In this document: positions 22,921 through 31,002 of the stretch, in pieces
Position numbering within the stretch: the stretch's first letter is position 1
Layout of the letters: each line of letters opens with the position of its first letter
DNA from: Streptomyces sp. NRRL F-6676
GTDB lineage: Bacteria; Actinomycetota; Actinomycetes; Streptomycetales; Streptomycetaceae
NCBI RefSeq assembly: GCF_000725625.1
Contig: NZ_JOHS01000026.1
Span: 1-64,000 of the forward strand
Reading direction: 5' to 3'
Length of the DNA: 64,000 nt
Translations under genes and position numbers: made by a program
The notes under the pieces: model-generated
Seen by the model: the letters and a program-made list of their open reading frames with translations, nothing else
Databases searched by the model: none
What the model was told of the DNA's origin: nothing

Positions 22921-23101
22921 TGTGGTGCGAGGGCACCAGGCGACGGCGGTGGCTGGTCCGGCGGCACCAGGAGCGGTCGGGGTCCGGGGACGATGCCGGG
23001 GCCGGGGGCCGGGGGCGAGTGTGGACGGGCGCGGGGGATTCCCGCGCCCGTCCACACTCGCCTCATGGTGTCTGGAGTGATCAGCAGGTGGCGTACTTCC
23101 C
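22921..23101 (+). promoter_or_regulatory. structured leader of the MFS exporter, homologous to the MMPL leader
   Basis: From TGGTGCG at 22924 this region aligns with the reverse strand of 30202-30363, upstream of the MMPL gene: TGGTGCG-GGCACCA hairpin, CTGGTC...CACCAGG hairpin, a GACGATGCC block, GGCGAGTGTGG, then GGTGTCTGGAGTGA and CAGGTGGCG. It contains a perfect 22-bp stem (23014-23035 with 23041-23062, loop GGATT). After it, GTG at 23088 opens 12 codons (VAYFPSGRTGRR) whose start mirrors the MMPL N-terminus, ending TGA in overlap with the exporter ATG. Confidence 0.65.
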
Positions 23102-23122
23102 CAGTGGCCGGACCGGGCGCCG

Positions 23123-24727
23123 ATGAGCAGCGCGTCCGCATCCGAATCCACGTCCGCATCCGAATCCACGTCCACGTCCACGTCCGATTCCGCGGTCCCG
23201 TCCGAAGGCGCCGTGCCCCCCGCCCGTATGGGGAAGTTGCCGATCGCCGCGCTCGGTGTGCTGGCGCTCGCCCTGGGGGCCCTTCAGTCGGTACTGGACC
23301 CCGCGTTGCCTCTGCTGCAACGGGAGTTGGGGCTCAGTCCGTCCGAAGGGGCCCTGGTCGGCAATGTGTTACTCGTCACCGGCGCGGTCGTCGCGCCGGT
23401 CGCGGGCAAGCTCGGCGACCGTTACGGCGGCAAGCGCGTACTGGTCCGGCTGATGGCCGCGGTCTCGGCCGGCGGGCTGCTGGCCTCGCTGGCGCCGAAC
23501 CTGCCGGTGCTGCTGGTCGGTCAGGTGCTCCAGGGCGTCATGGTGGGAGCACTGCCCCTCTCCTTCATCGTGGCGCGCAAGAACCTCCCGGCGGGACGGT
23601 CGCAGGCGGCGATCGGGGTGGTCCTCGCGTTCTTCACGGGCGGCGGCATGGTGGGCACGCTGTTCGCCGGGCCGGTCGCGGAAGGGCTGTCCTGGCACTG
23701 GATGTTCGCCCTCCCGACGGTCGTCGTCATCGTGGCGACGCTGGCCGTGATGCGGTTGATGCCGCACGATCCCCCGGTCCGGGCGGAGGGCCGGATCGAC
23801 TGGCCCGGCGTCCTCCTGCTGAGCGGCGCGCTGCTCACGTTCATGATCGGGCTCGTGCGGGTGACGGGGTCCGGCCTGTCGCCCCTCGCCGTCATCGCCC
23901 TCACCATGGCCGTGGCCGGCCTCGTGACCGGGTGGGTCGTCGTCGAACGCCGGACGGCCGCACCGATGGTCGACCTGCGCATGCTGGCGCGGCCCGCGAT
24001 GTGGCACGCGTGCGTGCTCACCCTCGTCGTCGCCACCGGTTTCGGGATGACCGCGCTGCTGGTTCCGCAGATGTTCGCGATACCGGGCGACGGGTACGGC
24101 TTCGGGGCCGACACCACCGACATCGGGCTGCTCCTGCTGCCCGGCGCCGTCGCCGGGTCGCTGGCGGACTCGGTCGGCGGAATCGCCACGCGGCGGTTCG
24201 GACCGCGGGTCGTGGTCGTCGTGGGCAGCGTCGTCGCGGCGGCCACACTGTTCGCCCTGGCGTCGCTGCACACCGCCGAGTGGCAGCTCGTCCTCGCGAA
24301 GGTGCTGACCGCGTTCGCCGCGGGCGTCGGCACCACGGCGCTGCTCGCCGGCGCCGCCACCGACGTCGAGGCCGGGGACACCGGCATCGCCACCAGCCTG
24401 CTCGTGGTGACCCGGGTGATCGGTATGGCCGTGGGCGCGCAGGTCGCCGCCGCGATCCTCGACTCCGGGGCCGATCCGGTGACGGGCATGCCGACCGAGT
24501 CGTCCTTCGTCACCGGTTTCACCGTGGCCGGACTCGTCGCCGCCGTGTCGCTGCTCGCCGTCCGGCTCACGAAAAGCCGTACCTCGAAAACCCCTACCTC
24601 GAAGACCCGCATCTCGGAAAGCCGCACCTCGAAAGCCCGTACCTCGGAAAGCCGCACCTCGAAAGCCCGTACCTCGGAAAGCCGCACCTCGGAAAGCCGT
24701 ACCTCGGAAAAGGGAGCCCAGGCATGA
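23123..24727 (+). CDS. MFS drug exporter with repetitive tails
   Basis: 534 residues. About 35 Ser/Thr/Glu-rich residues (SASESTSASESTSTSTSDS) precede a 14-helix MFS core: GKLGDRYGGKRVLV is motif A, and VVLAFFTGGGMVGTLFAGPV is a motif C variant. The last 50 residues are about ten copies of a five-residue SRTS(K/E) unit from 15-bp DNA repeats (24570-24716). The stop overlaps the monooxygenase start (ATGA). Export of a drug, coupled to drug modification by the next gene, is the likely role. The TGA of a 12-codon leader frame overlaps its ATG. Confidence 0.85.
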   Translation: MSSASASESTSASESTSTSTSDSAVPSEGAVPPARMGKLPIAALGVLALALGALQSVLDPALPLLQRELGLSPSEGALVGNVLLVTGAVVAPVAGKLGDRYGGKRVLVRLMAAVSAGGLLASLAPNLPVLLVGQVLQGVMVGALPLSFIVARKNLPAGRSQAAIGVVLAFFTGGGMVGTLFAGPVAEGLSWHWMFALPTVVVIVATLAVMRLMPHDPPVRAEGRIDWPGVLLLSGALLTFMIGLVRVTGSGLSPLAVIALTMAVAGLVTGWVVVERRTAAPMVDLRMLARPAMWHACVLTLVVATGFGMTALLVPQMFAIPGDGYGFGADTTDIGLLLLPGAVAGSLADSVGGIATRRFGPRVVVVVGSVVAAATLFALASLHTAEWQLVLAKVLTAFAAGVGTTALLAGAATDVEAGDTGIATSLLVVTRVIGMAVGAQVAAAILDSGADPVTGMPTESSFVTGFTVAGLVAAVSLLAVRLTKSRTSKTPTSKTRISESRTSKARTSESRTSKARTSESRTSESRTSEKGAQA

Positions 24728-25923
24728 CCGTCGACACGTCCGTGAAGCGAACCGTTCTGATTTCCGGCGCCAGCATCGCCGGGCCCGCGCTGGCGTACTG
24801 GCTGCACCGGTCCGGCCGGTTCGAGGTCACCGTCGTGGAGAAGGCGGACGCGCTGCGCGACGGCGGCTATCCGATCGACATCCGCGGTACGGCGGTCGAG
24901 GCCGTACGGCGGATGGGGCTGCTGCCCCGGCTGCGCGAGGCGCACCTCGACGCGCAGCGCCTCACCTTCCTCGACGCCGGCGGCGACGTGCTCGCCTCCG
25001 TGAAGGCGAGCGCCGTGGCCGGCGGGGTGGAGGGGCAGGATCTGGAGGTGCGGCGCGGGGATCTGGCCACGCTGCTGTACGCCTCGGTCCGCGACGACGT
25101 GGAGTTCCTGTTCGGCGACTCCCTCGACACTCTGGAGGAGTCGGGGCACGGCGTCGACGTCACGTTCCGCGGCGGCTCGCGGCGGACGTTCGACCTGGTC
25201 GTGGGCGCCGACGGCATGCACTCGCGCACCCGCGGGGCCGTGTTCGGTCCCGAGGAGCGCTTCCACCGCTACCTCGGCTACTGCTTCGCCCTTTTCACCA
25301 TGCCGAACGACCTCGGGCTCGACCGCGAGATCATGATGTGGAACACCCCGGGCCGGGCCGCGGCCCTCTACGCCACCGGGGACCACGACGAGGTGCACGC
25401 CTTCCTCACCTTCCACCGCCCCGAGCCGCCGTACGACGCCCTGCGGGACCCGGCGGCCCAACGGAGGCTGTTCGCCTCGATGTTCGCGGACGCCGGGTGG
25501 GAGGTCCCCGTCATGGTCGACGCGTTGCGGGAGGCGGCGGACCCGTTCTGCGACACGGCCGGGCAGATCCGGCTGCCCCACTGGTCCCGGGGCCGCGTCG
25601 CCCTCGTCGGCGACGCGGCGTACGCGCCCTCGTTCCTCACCGGGCAGGGCACCAGCCTCGCCCTGGCCGGCGCGTATCTGCTCGGCCACTCCCTGGTCAC
25701 GCAGCCGGACCACACCGCCGCCTTCGCCGCCTACGAGCACGGGCTGCGCGAGTTCGTCACGCTGAACCAGGGCCTGGTCGACAACGGGGAGGCCAGGCTC
25801 TTCCCGACCACGGCCGAGGCCCTGGAGCGGCGGAACACGATGCTGCGGGGCCTGGTCACCATGCCCGCGGCCCCGGCCCGGCCGGCCCACTCGGCCCTCG
25901 TCCTGCCGGAGTTCCCCGCCTGA
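24724..25923 (+). CDS. FAD-dependent monooxygenase (TetX/PHBH-like)
   Basis: 399 residues, class A flavoprotein hydroxylase. FAD-binding start TVLISGASIAGPALAYWLHRSG, middle DG motif VVGADGMHSRTRGAVFG, and GD motif GRVALVGDAAYAPSFLTGQGTS. RRGDLATLL and an approximately 385-400 residue length match drug-modifying members such as tetracycline or rifamycin monooxygenases. Overlaps the exporter by 4 bases, so export and oxidation of one compound are probably co-regulated. Substrate cannot be told. Confidence 0.85.
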   Translation: MTVDTSVKRTVLISGASIAGPALAYWLHRSGRFEVTVVEKADALRDGGYPIDIRGTAVEAVRRMGLLPRLREAHLDAQRLTFLDAGGDVLASVKASAVAGGVEGQDLEVRRGDLATLLYASVRDDVEFLFGDSLDTLEESGHGVDVTFRGGSRRTFDLVVGADGMHSRTRGAVFGPEERFHRYLGYCFALFTMPNDLGLDREIMMWNTPGRAAALYATGDHDEVHAFLTFHRPEPPYDALRDPAAQRRLFASMFADAGWEVPVMVDALREAADPFCDTAGQIRLPHWSRGRVALVGDAAYAPSFLTGQGTSLALAGAYLLGHSLVTQPDHTAAFAAYEHGLREFVTLNQGLVDNGEARLFPTTAEALERRNTMLRGLVTMPAAPARPAHSALVLPEFPA

Positions 25924-25938
25924 CGTTCCCCGTCCGGC

Positions 25939-26658
25939 TCAGGAACCGCCGGGGCCGGCCTGGGCCAGCCCCGTCCGGTAGGCGATGACGACGAGCTGGG
26001 CCCGGTCGCGGGCCTCCAGCTTGGTCATGGCGCGCTGGACGTGGGCACGGACGGTGAACGGGCTGAGGAACATCTGTTCGGCGATCTCCTGGTTGGACAG
26101 GCCGGTCGCCACCAGGGCCACCATCTCGCGCTCACGCGGGGTGAGCACGGCGAGCCGCGCGGAGTCCCGCGGCGCGGCCTCGTCCGGCGTGGCCAGGAAA
26201 CGGGCGACGAGGGAGCGGGTCGCGGCGGGCGACAGCAGGGTGTCGCCGTCGGCGATCGTCCGCACGGCGTCCGCCAGATCCTCGGCCCCGATGCCCTTGC
26301 CGATGAAGCCGCCCGCCCCCGCGCGCAGCGCCTGGGCGACGTACTCGTCGGTCTCGAACGTGGTGAGGATCAGCACGCGGCTGGCGCGCAGTGCCGGGTC
26401 GGCGCAGATCTGCGACGTGGCGGTGAGGCCGTCCACCTCGGGCATCCGGATGTCCATGATGACGACGTCCGGGCGCAGTTCACGGGCGAGCCGCACCGCC
26501 TCCCGGCCGTCGCCCGCCTCGCCGACCACGGTGATGTCGGCGGCGGTGTCGAGGAGCATGCGGAAGGCCCCGCGCAGCAGGGCCTGGTCGTCGGCGAGCA
26601 GTACGCGCACCGGCCCGGAGCGCCCGGCCCCTTCGTCGCCCGTTGCCGTGTCGGTCAT
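25939..26658 (-). CDS. NarL/LuxR-type response regulator
   Basis: 239 residues. Receiver domain VRVLLADDQALLRGAFRMLL with acidic pocket residues, phospho-acceptor Asp in DVVIMDIRMPEVDG, and Thr/Lys positions LTTFETDEYV and GKGIGAEDL. C-terminal HTH LTPREREMVALVATGLSNQEI and FTVRAHVQRAMTKL. It overlaps the kinase stop by 4 bases. It likely controls the MMPL-kinase-regulator operon. Confidence 0.93.
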   Translation of the reverse strand: MTDTATGDEGAGRSGPVRVLLADDQALLRGAFRMLLDTAADITVVGEAGDGREAVRLARELRPDVVIMDIRMPEVDGLTATSQICADPALRASRVLILTTFETDEYVAQALRAGAGGFIGKGIGAEDLADAVRTIADGDTLLSPAATRSLVARFLATPDEAAPRDSARLAVLTPREREMVALVATGLSNQEIAEQMFLSPFTVRAHVQRAMTKLEARDRAQLVVIAYRTGLAQAGPGGS

Positions 26659-27956
26659 CGGTCTCCTTCTGTGGACGTCTCCCTGGGCTGCGGCAGGGGC
26701 AGCTCGGCGGTGACCAGGAAGCCTCCTTCGGGGCGTCTGCCCGCGTGGAGGCGGCCCCCGACCGCGGTGGCGCGTTCCCGCATCCCGATCAGACCGTATC
26801 CGGGCGGGCGTTCCGGCACGACGGGCAGGCCCGGCGCCCGGTGGGCACCGCGTCCGCCGTCGTCGGCGACGGTGAGGACCAACCGGTCGGGGTGCCAGTC
26901 GAGGCCCACCCGGGCGCTCCCTGAGCCGGCGTGCTTGGTCACGTTGGTCAGGGCCTCCTGGACGATGCGGTAGGCGGTGAGGTCCACACCCGGGGGCAGC
27001 GGCCTGGCCGTGCCCTCCTCCCACAGCGTCACCTCCAGGCCCGCGCGGCGGAAGTTCTCCAGGAGCATGGGCAGCCGGGACAGCCCGGGCGCCGGCTCGT
27101 CGAGCCCGACCGCGTCCGCGGTGCGGTACGCGCCGCCCGCGGCCCGGTCGTCCCCGGTCTGGCGCAACAGGCCGACGGTGGCGCGGAGTTCGTCGAGCGC
27201 GTGGCCGGTGGTCTCGACGAGCTCCCGCAGGCTCTTGCGGGTCTGCTCGGGGCGGGTGTCGAGCACGTGGACGGCGACCTGGGCCTGCGCGTTGGCCAGG
27301 GTGATCTGATGGGCCACGAGGTCGTGCAGTTCCCGCGCGATGCGCAGCCGTTCCTCGTCCACCCTGCGGCGGGCCTCGCTCTCCCGGGTCTCCTCGGCCC
27401 GGCGGGCCCGCTCCTCCACCGCCGCGAGATAGCCCCGCCGGTGGCGCACCGCCTGCCCGAGCAGGCCGGCCACCAGGGGGGAGGCGGCCGCCACGGCCAT
27501 CCTGCTGGCGTCCGCCCAGGAGAACCCGTCGGACAGAGGGATCGAGGAGACCAGCAGCACCACGGCGGCGAGCGACACCACGGTCACCGCGCGCCGTTCG
27601 TCGCGCGCGGTGACCGTGCTCGTGTAGGTGTAAGTGGCGATCAGGGCGGGAGCCATGAGCACGGGGGTCATCAGCAGGGTCAGCGGCTGCGCCAGGGGCG
27701 CGACCGCCATGGTGGCGGCCAGGACCGTCAGGGGCCTGCGGCGCCGCAGCGGCAGCGGGGCGCAGGACACCAGGGCGACGGCCCAGGCGTACAGGGGCGG
27801 CGGCAGGGAGGCGGTGTCGTCGGTCCGGATGCCCCCGGCCAGCAGGCTGAGCACGAAGGCGGTCGCAATGACCGCCGCCTCCCGCACCCACGCGCCGCGG
27901 GAGCGCGGGCCGCCACGCTGACGGCCGGCCCGGCTCCCACCACTCGCGTGTGCCAT
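26655..27956 (-). CDS. sensor histidine kinase, NarL-partner (HisKA_3) type
   Basis: 433 residues. Four to six membrane helices (about 25-160, for example VIATAFVLSLLAGGI, YAWAVALVSCAPL) and little extracellular sequence, so it probably senses membrane state. HisKA_3 box RLRIARELHDLVAHQITLAN with the phospho-His, then an HATPase domain with N box VQEALTNVTKHAG, DDGGRG and GYGLIGMRERA. ATG at 27956 chosen where family similarity starts. 7 bases separate it from the MMPL stop. Confidence 0.92.
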   Translation of the reverse strand: MAHASGGSRAGRQRGGPRSRGAWVREAAVIATAFVLSLLAGGIRTDDTASLPPPLYAWAVALVSCAPLPLRRRRPLTVLAATMAVAPLAQPLTLLMTPVLMAPALIATYTYTSTVTARDERRAVTVVSLAAVVLLVSSIPLSDGFSWADASRMAVAAASPLVAGLLGQAVRHRRGYLAAVEERARRAEETRESEARRRVDEERLRIARELHDLVAHQITLANAQAQVAVHVLDTRPEQTRKSLRELVETTGHALDELRATVGLLRQTGDDRAAGGAYRTADAVGLDEPAPGLSRLPMLLENFRRAGLEVTLWEEGTARPLPPGVDLTAYRIVQEALTNVTKHAGSGSARVGLDWHPDRLVLTVADDGGRGAHRAPGLPVVPERPPGYGLIGMRERATAVGGRLHAGRRPEGGFLVTAELPLPQPRETSTEGDR

Positions 27957-27963
27957 GCCCCGG

Positions 27964-30204
27964 TCAGCCCCGGCCGACGGGGAACGGTCCCCGCACCACC
28001 GCGTCCGCCTCCGGCGCGGCGGGCGCCGGGCCGTGCCCGCCCAGGGCCTCGCCCTCGATGTCCACGTTCGGCAGCACACGGCCCAGCGTACGGGGCAGCC
28101 ACCAGGCACGGTGGCCGAGCAGCGCCATGACGGCGGGGACGATCGCCATGCGGACCACGAAGGCGTCGAAGGCGACGGCGGAGGCCAGGCCGACGCCCAT
28201 CGTCTGGATGGTCGGGGTGCTGATCCCGACGAAGCCGCCGAACACGCTGATCATGATGATCGCCGCCGCGGCCACCACCCGCCCGCTGTGCCGGAACCCG
28301 GCGACGATCGCCTCGCCGGGGGCCGCGCCGTGGACGTACGCCTCCCGCATCCGGGAGACGAGGAAGACCTCGTAGTCCATGGCGAGCCCGAAGACGATGC
28401 CGATGATGAGGATCGGCATCAGCGACATGACCGGCCCGGTCTGCTCGATGCCGAGCAGATCCGCGGCCCAGCCCCACTGGAAGACGGCGACCAGGACGCC
28501 GAAGGCGGCACCCAACGACAGCAGGAAGCCCAGTGCGGCCTTGACCGGGACCAGGATCGAGCGGAAGACGACCAGGAGCAGGAGCACCGCCAGGCCGATG
28601 ACCACGGTCAGATACGGCAGGAGCGCGTCGGCCATCGCCTCGGAGATGTCGATGTTCAGCGCGGTCTTGCCGGTGACGAAGACGTCGGCGCCGGTCTCGG
28701 CCCCGGCGTCGGAGGCCTCGTCCCGCAGGGTGTGCACCAGGTCCTTGGTCTCGGTGCTGTTCGGGGCGGTCTTGGGCACGACGGTGAGCAGGGCCGTGTC
28801 CTTGGTCTTGCTCAGCACCGGGTCGCCGACCGAGGCGATGCCGTCGATCTTCTCCACGGTCTTGACGACCCGGTCCGTCGCGGCGTCGGGGTCCTCGGAC
28901 TTCGAGGTGTCCACGACGATGGTGAGCGGGCCGTTGAAGCCGGGGCCGAAGCCCTCCGAGAGCAGGTCGTAGGCGCGGCGCTGGGTGGTCTCCACGGACT
29001 TCGACTCGTCGCCGGGCAGCCCCAGATCAAGGCTCAGCACCGGCGCGGCGACGACGCCCAGGCCGAGGACGGCGGTGATCAGCACGGCCGCCGGGCGGCG
29101 CAGTACGAACCGCGCCCAGCGGGTGGCGAGCCCCTGCTTGTCGGTGGCGGCGTGCGGACGCACGGCACCCGGCCGCATCGCCTTGCGCAGCGCGCGGGGC
29201 AGGACCCGGCGGCCGAAGAGGCCGAACAGCGCGGGGGTCAGGGTCAGGGCGACGAGCACGGCGAGCGTCACGGCGCCGGCGCCGCCCAGGCCCATCTTGG
29301 TGAGCTCGGGGATGCCGACGACCGACAGCCCGGCCAGGGCGATGACGACGGTCGCGCCCGCGAAGACGACGGCGGAGCCGGCCGTGCCGACCGCGCGCCC
29401 CGCGGCCTCCTCGGGCGCGTGGCCCCGGGCGCGTTCGTCTCGGAAGCGGGAGGTGATGAAGAGGGCGTAGTCGATGCCGACGGCCAGCCCCAGCATCAGC
29501 GCCAGGATGGCGACGGTGGACGACAGGCCCAGCGGCACGGACAACGCGGTGACCAGGCCGAAGGCGATGGCCACGCCCAGCAGGGCGGTCAGCAGCGACA
29601 GTCCGGCCGCGACCAGCGAGCCGAGGGCGAGGACCAGCACCACCGCGGCCACCGCCACGCCGACCAGTTCCGTCGTGCCGCCGGGCTCCTCCTCGGAGTC
29701 CAGGGCCGAGCCGCCGGTCTCCACGGTCAGCCCCGCCTCCCGGGCGTCGCCGGCCGCGTCCTCGAGGGCCGCCTTCGTCGCGGCGGTCAGATCGACGGCG
29801 TCCACGGTGTAGGTGACCGTGGAGTAGGCGATCGTGCCGTCCTCGCTGACGGCGCCGGTGGTGAAGGGGTCGGTGGCCGACGCGATCTGCTTGCCGCCGT
29901 CCAGGGAGCCGAGCGCCTCCTCGACGGCCGCCTTGTTCTCCGTGGCGGTGATCCGCTGCCCGTCCGGGGCCCGGAACACCAGGCGGGCCTCGGCGCCCTG
30001 GGCGTTGGCGTCCGGGAACCGCTCGTCGAGCAGGTCGAACGCCTGCTGCGACTCCGTGCCGGGCATGGCGAGGTCCTCGTCCTCACCGGCCGGCGCCGTG
30101 GCGGCCGCCCCGATGGCCAGCACCAGGGCGGCCAGCCAGAGCACCGCCACGCGCCGCCGGCGCCGGAACGCCCACCGTCCGATCCGATAAAGAAACGTCG
30201 CCAC
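27964..30204 (-). CDS. MMPL-family RND transporter
   Basis: 746 residues in two homologous halves. Each half has one helix, a large outside domain, and five or six helices. The proton-path signatures are GLAVGIDYALFITSRFRDE in half one and GLAMDYEVFLVSRMREA in half two. Actinobacterial MMPL proteins export lipids or drugs using the proton gradient. First gene of an operon with a two-component system. GTG at 30204 lies behind GGAGTGA, inside the leader element shared with the MFS gene at 23123. Confidence 0.93.
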   Translation of the reverse strand: MATFLYRIGRWAFRRRRRVAVLWLAALVLAIGAAATAPAGEDEDLAMPGTESQQAFDLLDERFPDANAQGAEARLVFRAPDGQRITATENKAAVEEALGSLDGGKQIASATDPFTTGAVSEDGTIAYSTVTYTVDAVDLTAATKAALEDAAGDAREAGLTVETGGSALDSEEEPGGTTELVGVAVAAVVLVLALGSLVAAGLSLLTALLGVAIAFGLVTALSVPLGLSSTVAILALMLGLAVGIDYALFITSRFRDERARGHAPEEAAGRAVGTAGSAVVFAGATVVIALAGLSVVGIPELTKMGLGGAGAVTLAVLVALTLTPALFGLFGRRVLPRALRKAMRPGAVRPHAATDKQGLATRWARFVLRRPAAVLITAVLGLGVVAAPVLSLDLGLPGDESKSVETTQRRAYDLLSEGFGPGFNGPLTIVVDTSKSEDPDAATDRVVKTVEKIDGIASVGDPVLSKTKDTALLTVVPKTAPNSTETKDLVHTLRDEASDAGAETGADVFVTGKTALNIDISEAMADALLPYLTVVIGLAVLLLLVVFRSILVPVKAALGFLLSLGAAFGVLVAVFQWGWAADLLGIEQTGPVMSLMPILIIGIVFGLAMDYEVFLVSRMREAYVHGAAPGEAIVAGFRHSGRVVAAAAIIMISVFGGFVGISTPTIQTMGVGLASAVAFDAFVVRMAIVPAVMALLGHRAWWLPRTLGRVLPNVDIEGEALGGHGPAPAAPEADAVVRGPFPVGRG

Positions 30205-30363
30205 CTGTGCTCACTCCAGACACCGTCGGGCAAGGAACGCGCGGGACTCCCGCGCCTCCCCACACTCGCCGCCGGCCCCCCTGCCGGGCATCGTCCGCCG
30301 ACCCCGACTCCGCCTGGTGCGAGGGGACCAGCCGGCGGCGCGTTCTGGTGCCTGCGCACCACG
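30202..30363 (-). promoter_or_regulatory. structured leader of the MMPL operon
   Basis: Read on the minus strand: TGGTGCGC-A-GGCACCA hairpin, CTGGTCCCCTCGCACCAG hairpin, GGACGATGCCCGG, GGCGAGTGTGGGG, GGCGCGGGA-GTC-CCGCGC hairpin, GGTGTCTGGAGTGAGCACAG and the start GTG. Order and sequence match 22924-23096. Conservation of hairpins while loops vary suggests an RNA-level element. Confidence 0.6.
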
Positions 30364-30421
30364 CCGGGGGCCTCCCGCCTGGCAGAGTGTGGGGCCATCG
30401 CTGCGGAAGGGGTCGATCGCC

Positions 30422-30913
30422 ATGACCGTGCTCGCGTGGATCGTCGAGGGCAGCTGGCCCGCCTGCGTGGATGCCGCGCGGCGCCATGCGGACGAGGGCG
30501 AGGACGTCGTACTGCTGCATGTCAGCGGGGGTGACGCGCCCGGGGTCGCGCACGGGGCGTTCGCCGGGCTGCTCGGGCGGGGCGGACAGGATCCGGGGGC
30601 GCGGGTGGCGGAGCTCGGGGCCGACTCCGCCGGGCGGCTGCTGGACGCCGCCGCCGAGCGGCTCGGGCGGCCGTGCGTACGCCGGGAGCGGCAGGGGCGG
30701 GTCGAACGGGAGGTGGTGCACGCCGCCGAGGAGGCCGACCTGCTCGTCGTCGCCCGCGACGGCGACCGCGACCGCCTCGGCCCGCACAGCCTCGGCCCGG
30801 CCGCACGCTTCGTCGTGGACCACGCGCCCTGCCCGGTCCTCCTGGTCTGGCCGACCCCGGCACCGGGGCTGGACACGATGCCGCCACCGCCACCGCATCC
30901 GCCGCGGCACTGA
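30422..30913 (+). CDS. universal stress protein-like
   Basis: 163 residues with the USP alpha/beta layout: TVLAWIVEGSWPACVDAARR, VVLLHVSGG, EREVVHAAEEADLLVVARDG, and the C-terminal SLGPAARFVVDHAPCPVLLVW, the usual G.....V...APCPVLVV ATP-site end. The N-terminal Asp of the ATP site is replaced (VEG instead of VDG or D), so nucleotide binding is uncertain. ATG at 30422. Stands alone. Confidence 0.8.
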   Translation: MTVLAWIVEGSWPACVDAARRHADEGEDVVLLHVSGGDAPGVAHGAFAGLLGRGGQDPGARVAELGADSAGRLLDAAAERLGRPCVRRERQGRVEREVVHAAEEADLLVVARDGDRDRLGPHSLGPAARFVVDHAPCPVLLVWPTPAPGLDTMPPPPPHPPRH

Positions 30914-31002
30914 GTTCCGCGCGGGGGGGGCAGGCGGGGGTTAGCCGCCAGGCGCTGGGCGGCCTGCCCTCCGCGCGGACGACGGGAACCGAGAGACAGG
31001 CC

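Noticed and set aside
24570..24716. CRISPR-like array
   Set aside because: Repeats are directly adjacent without spacers, in frame and coding. The same holds for 60290-60840.
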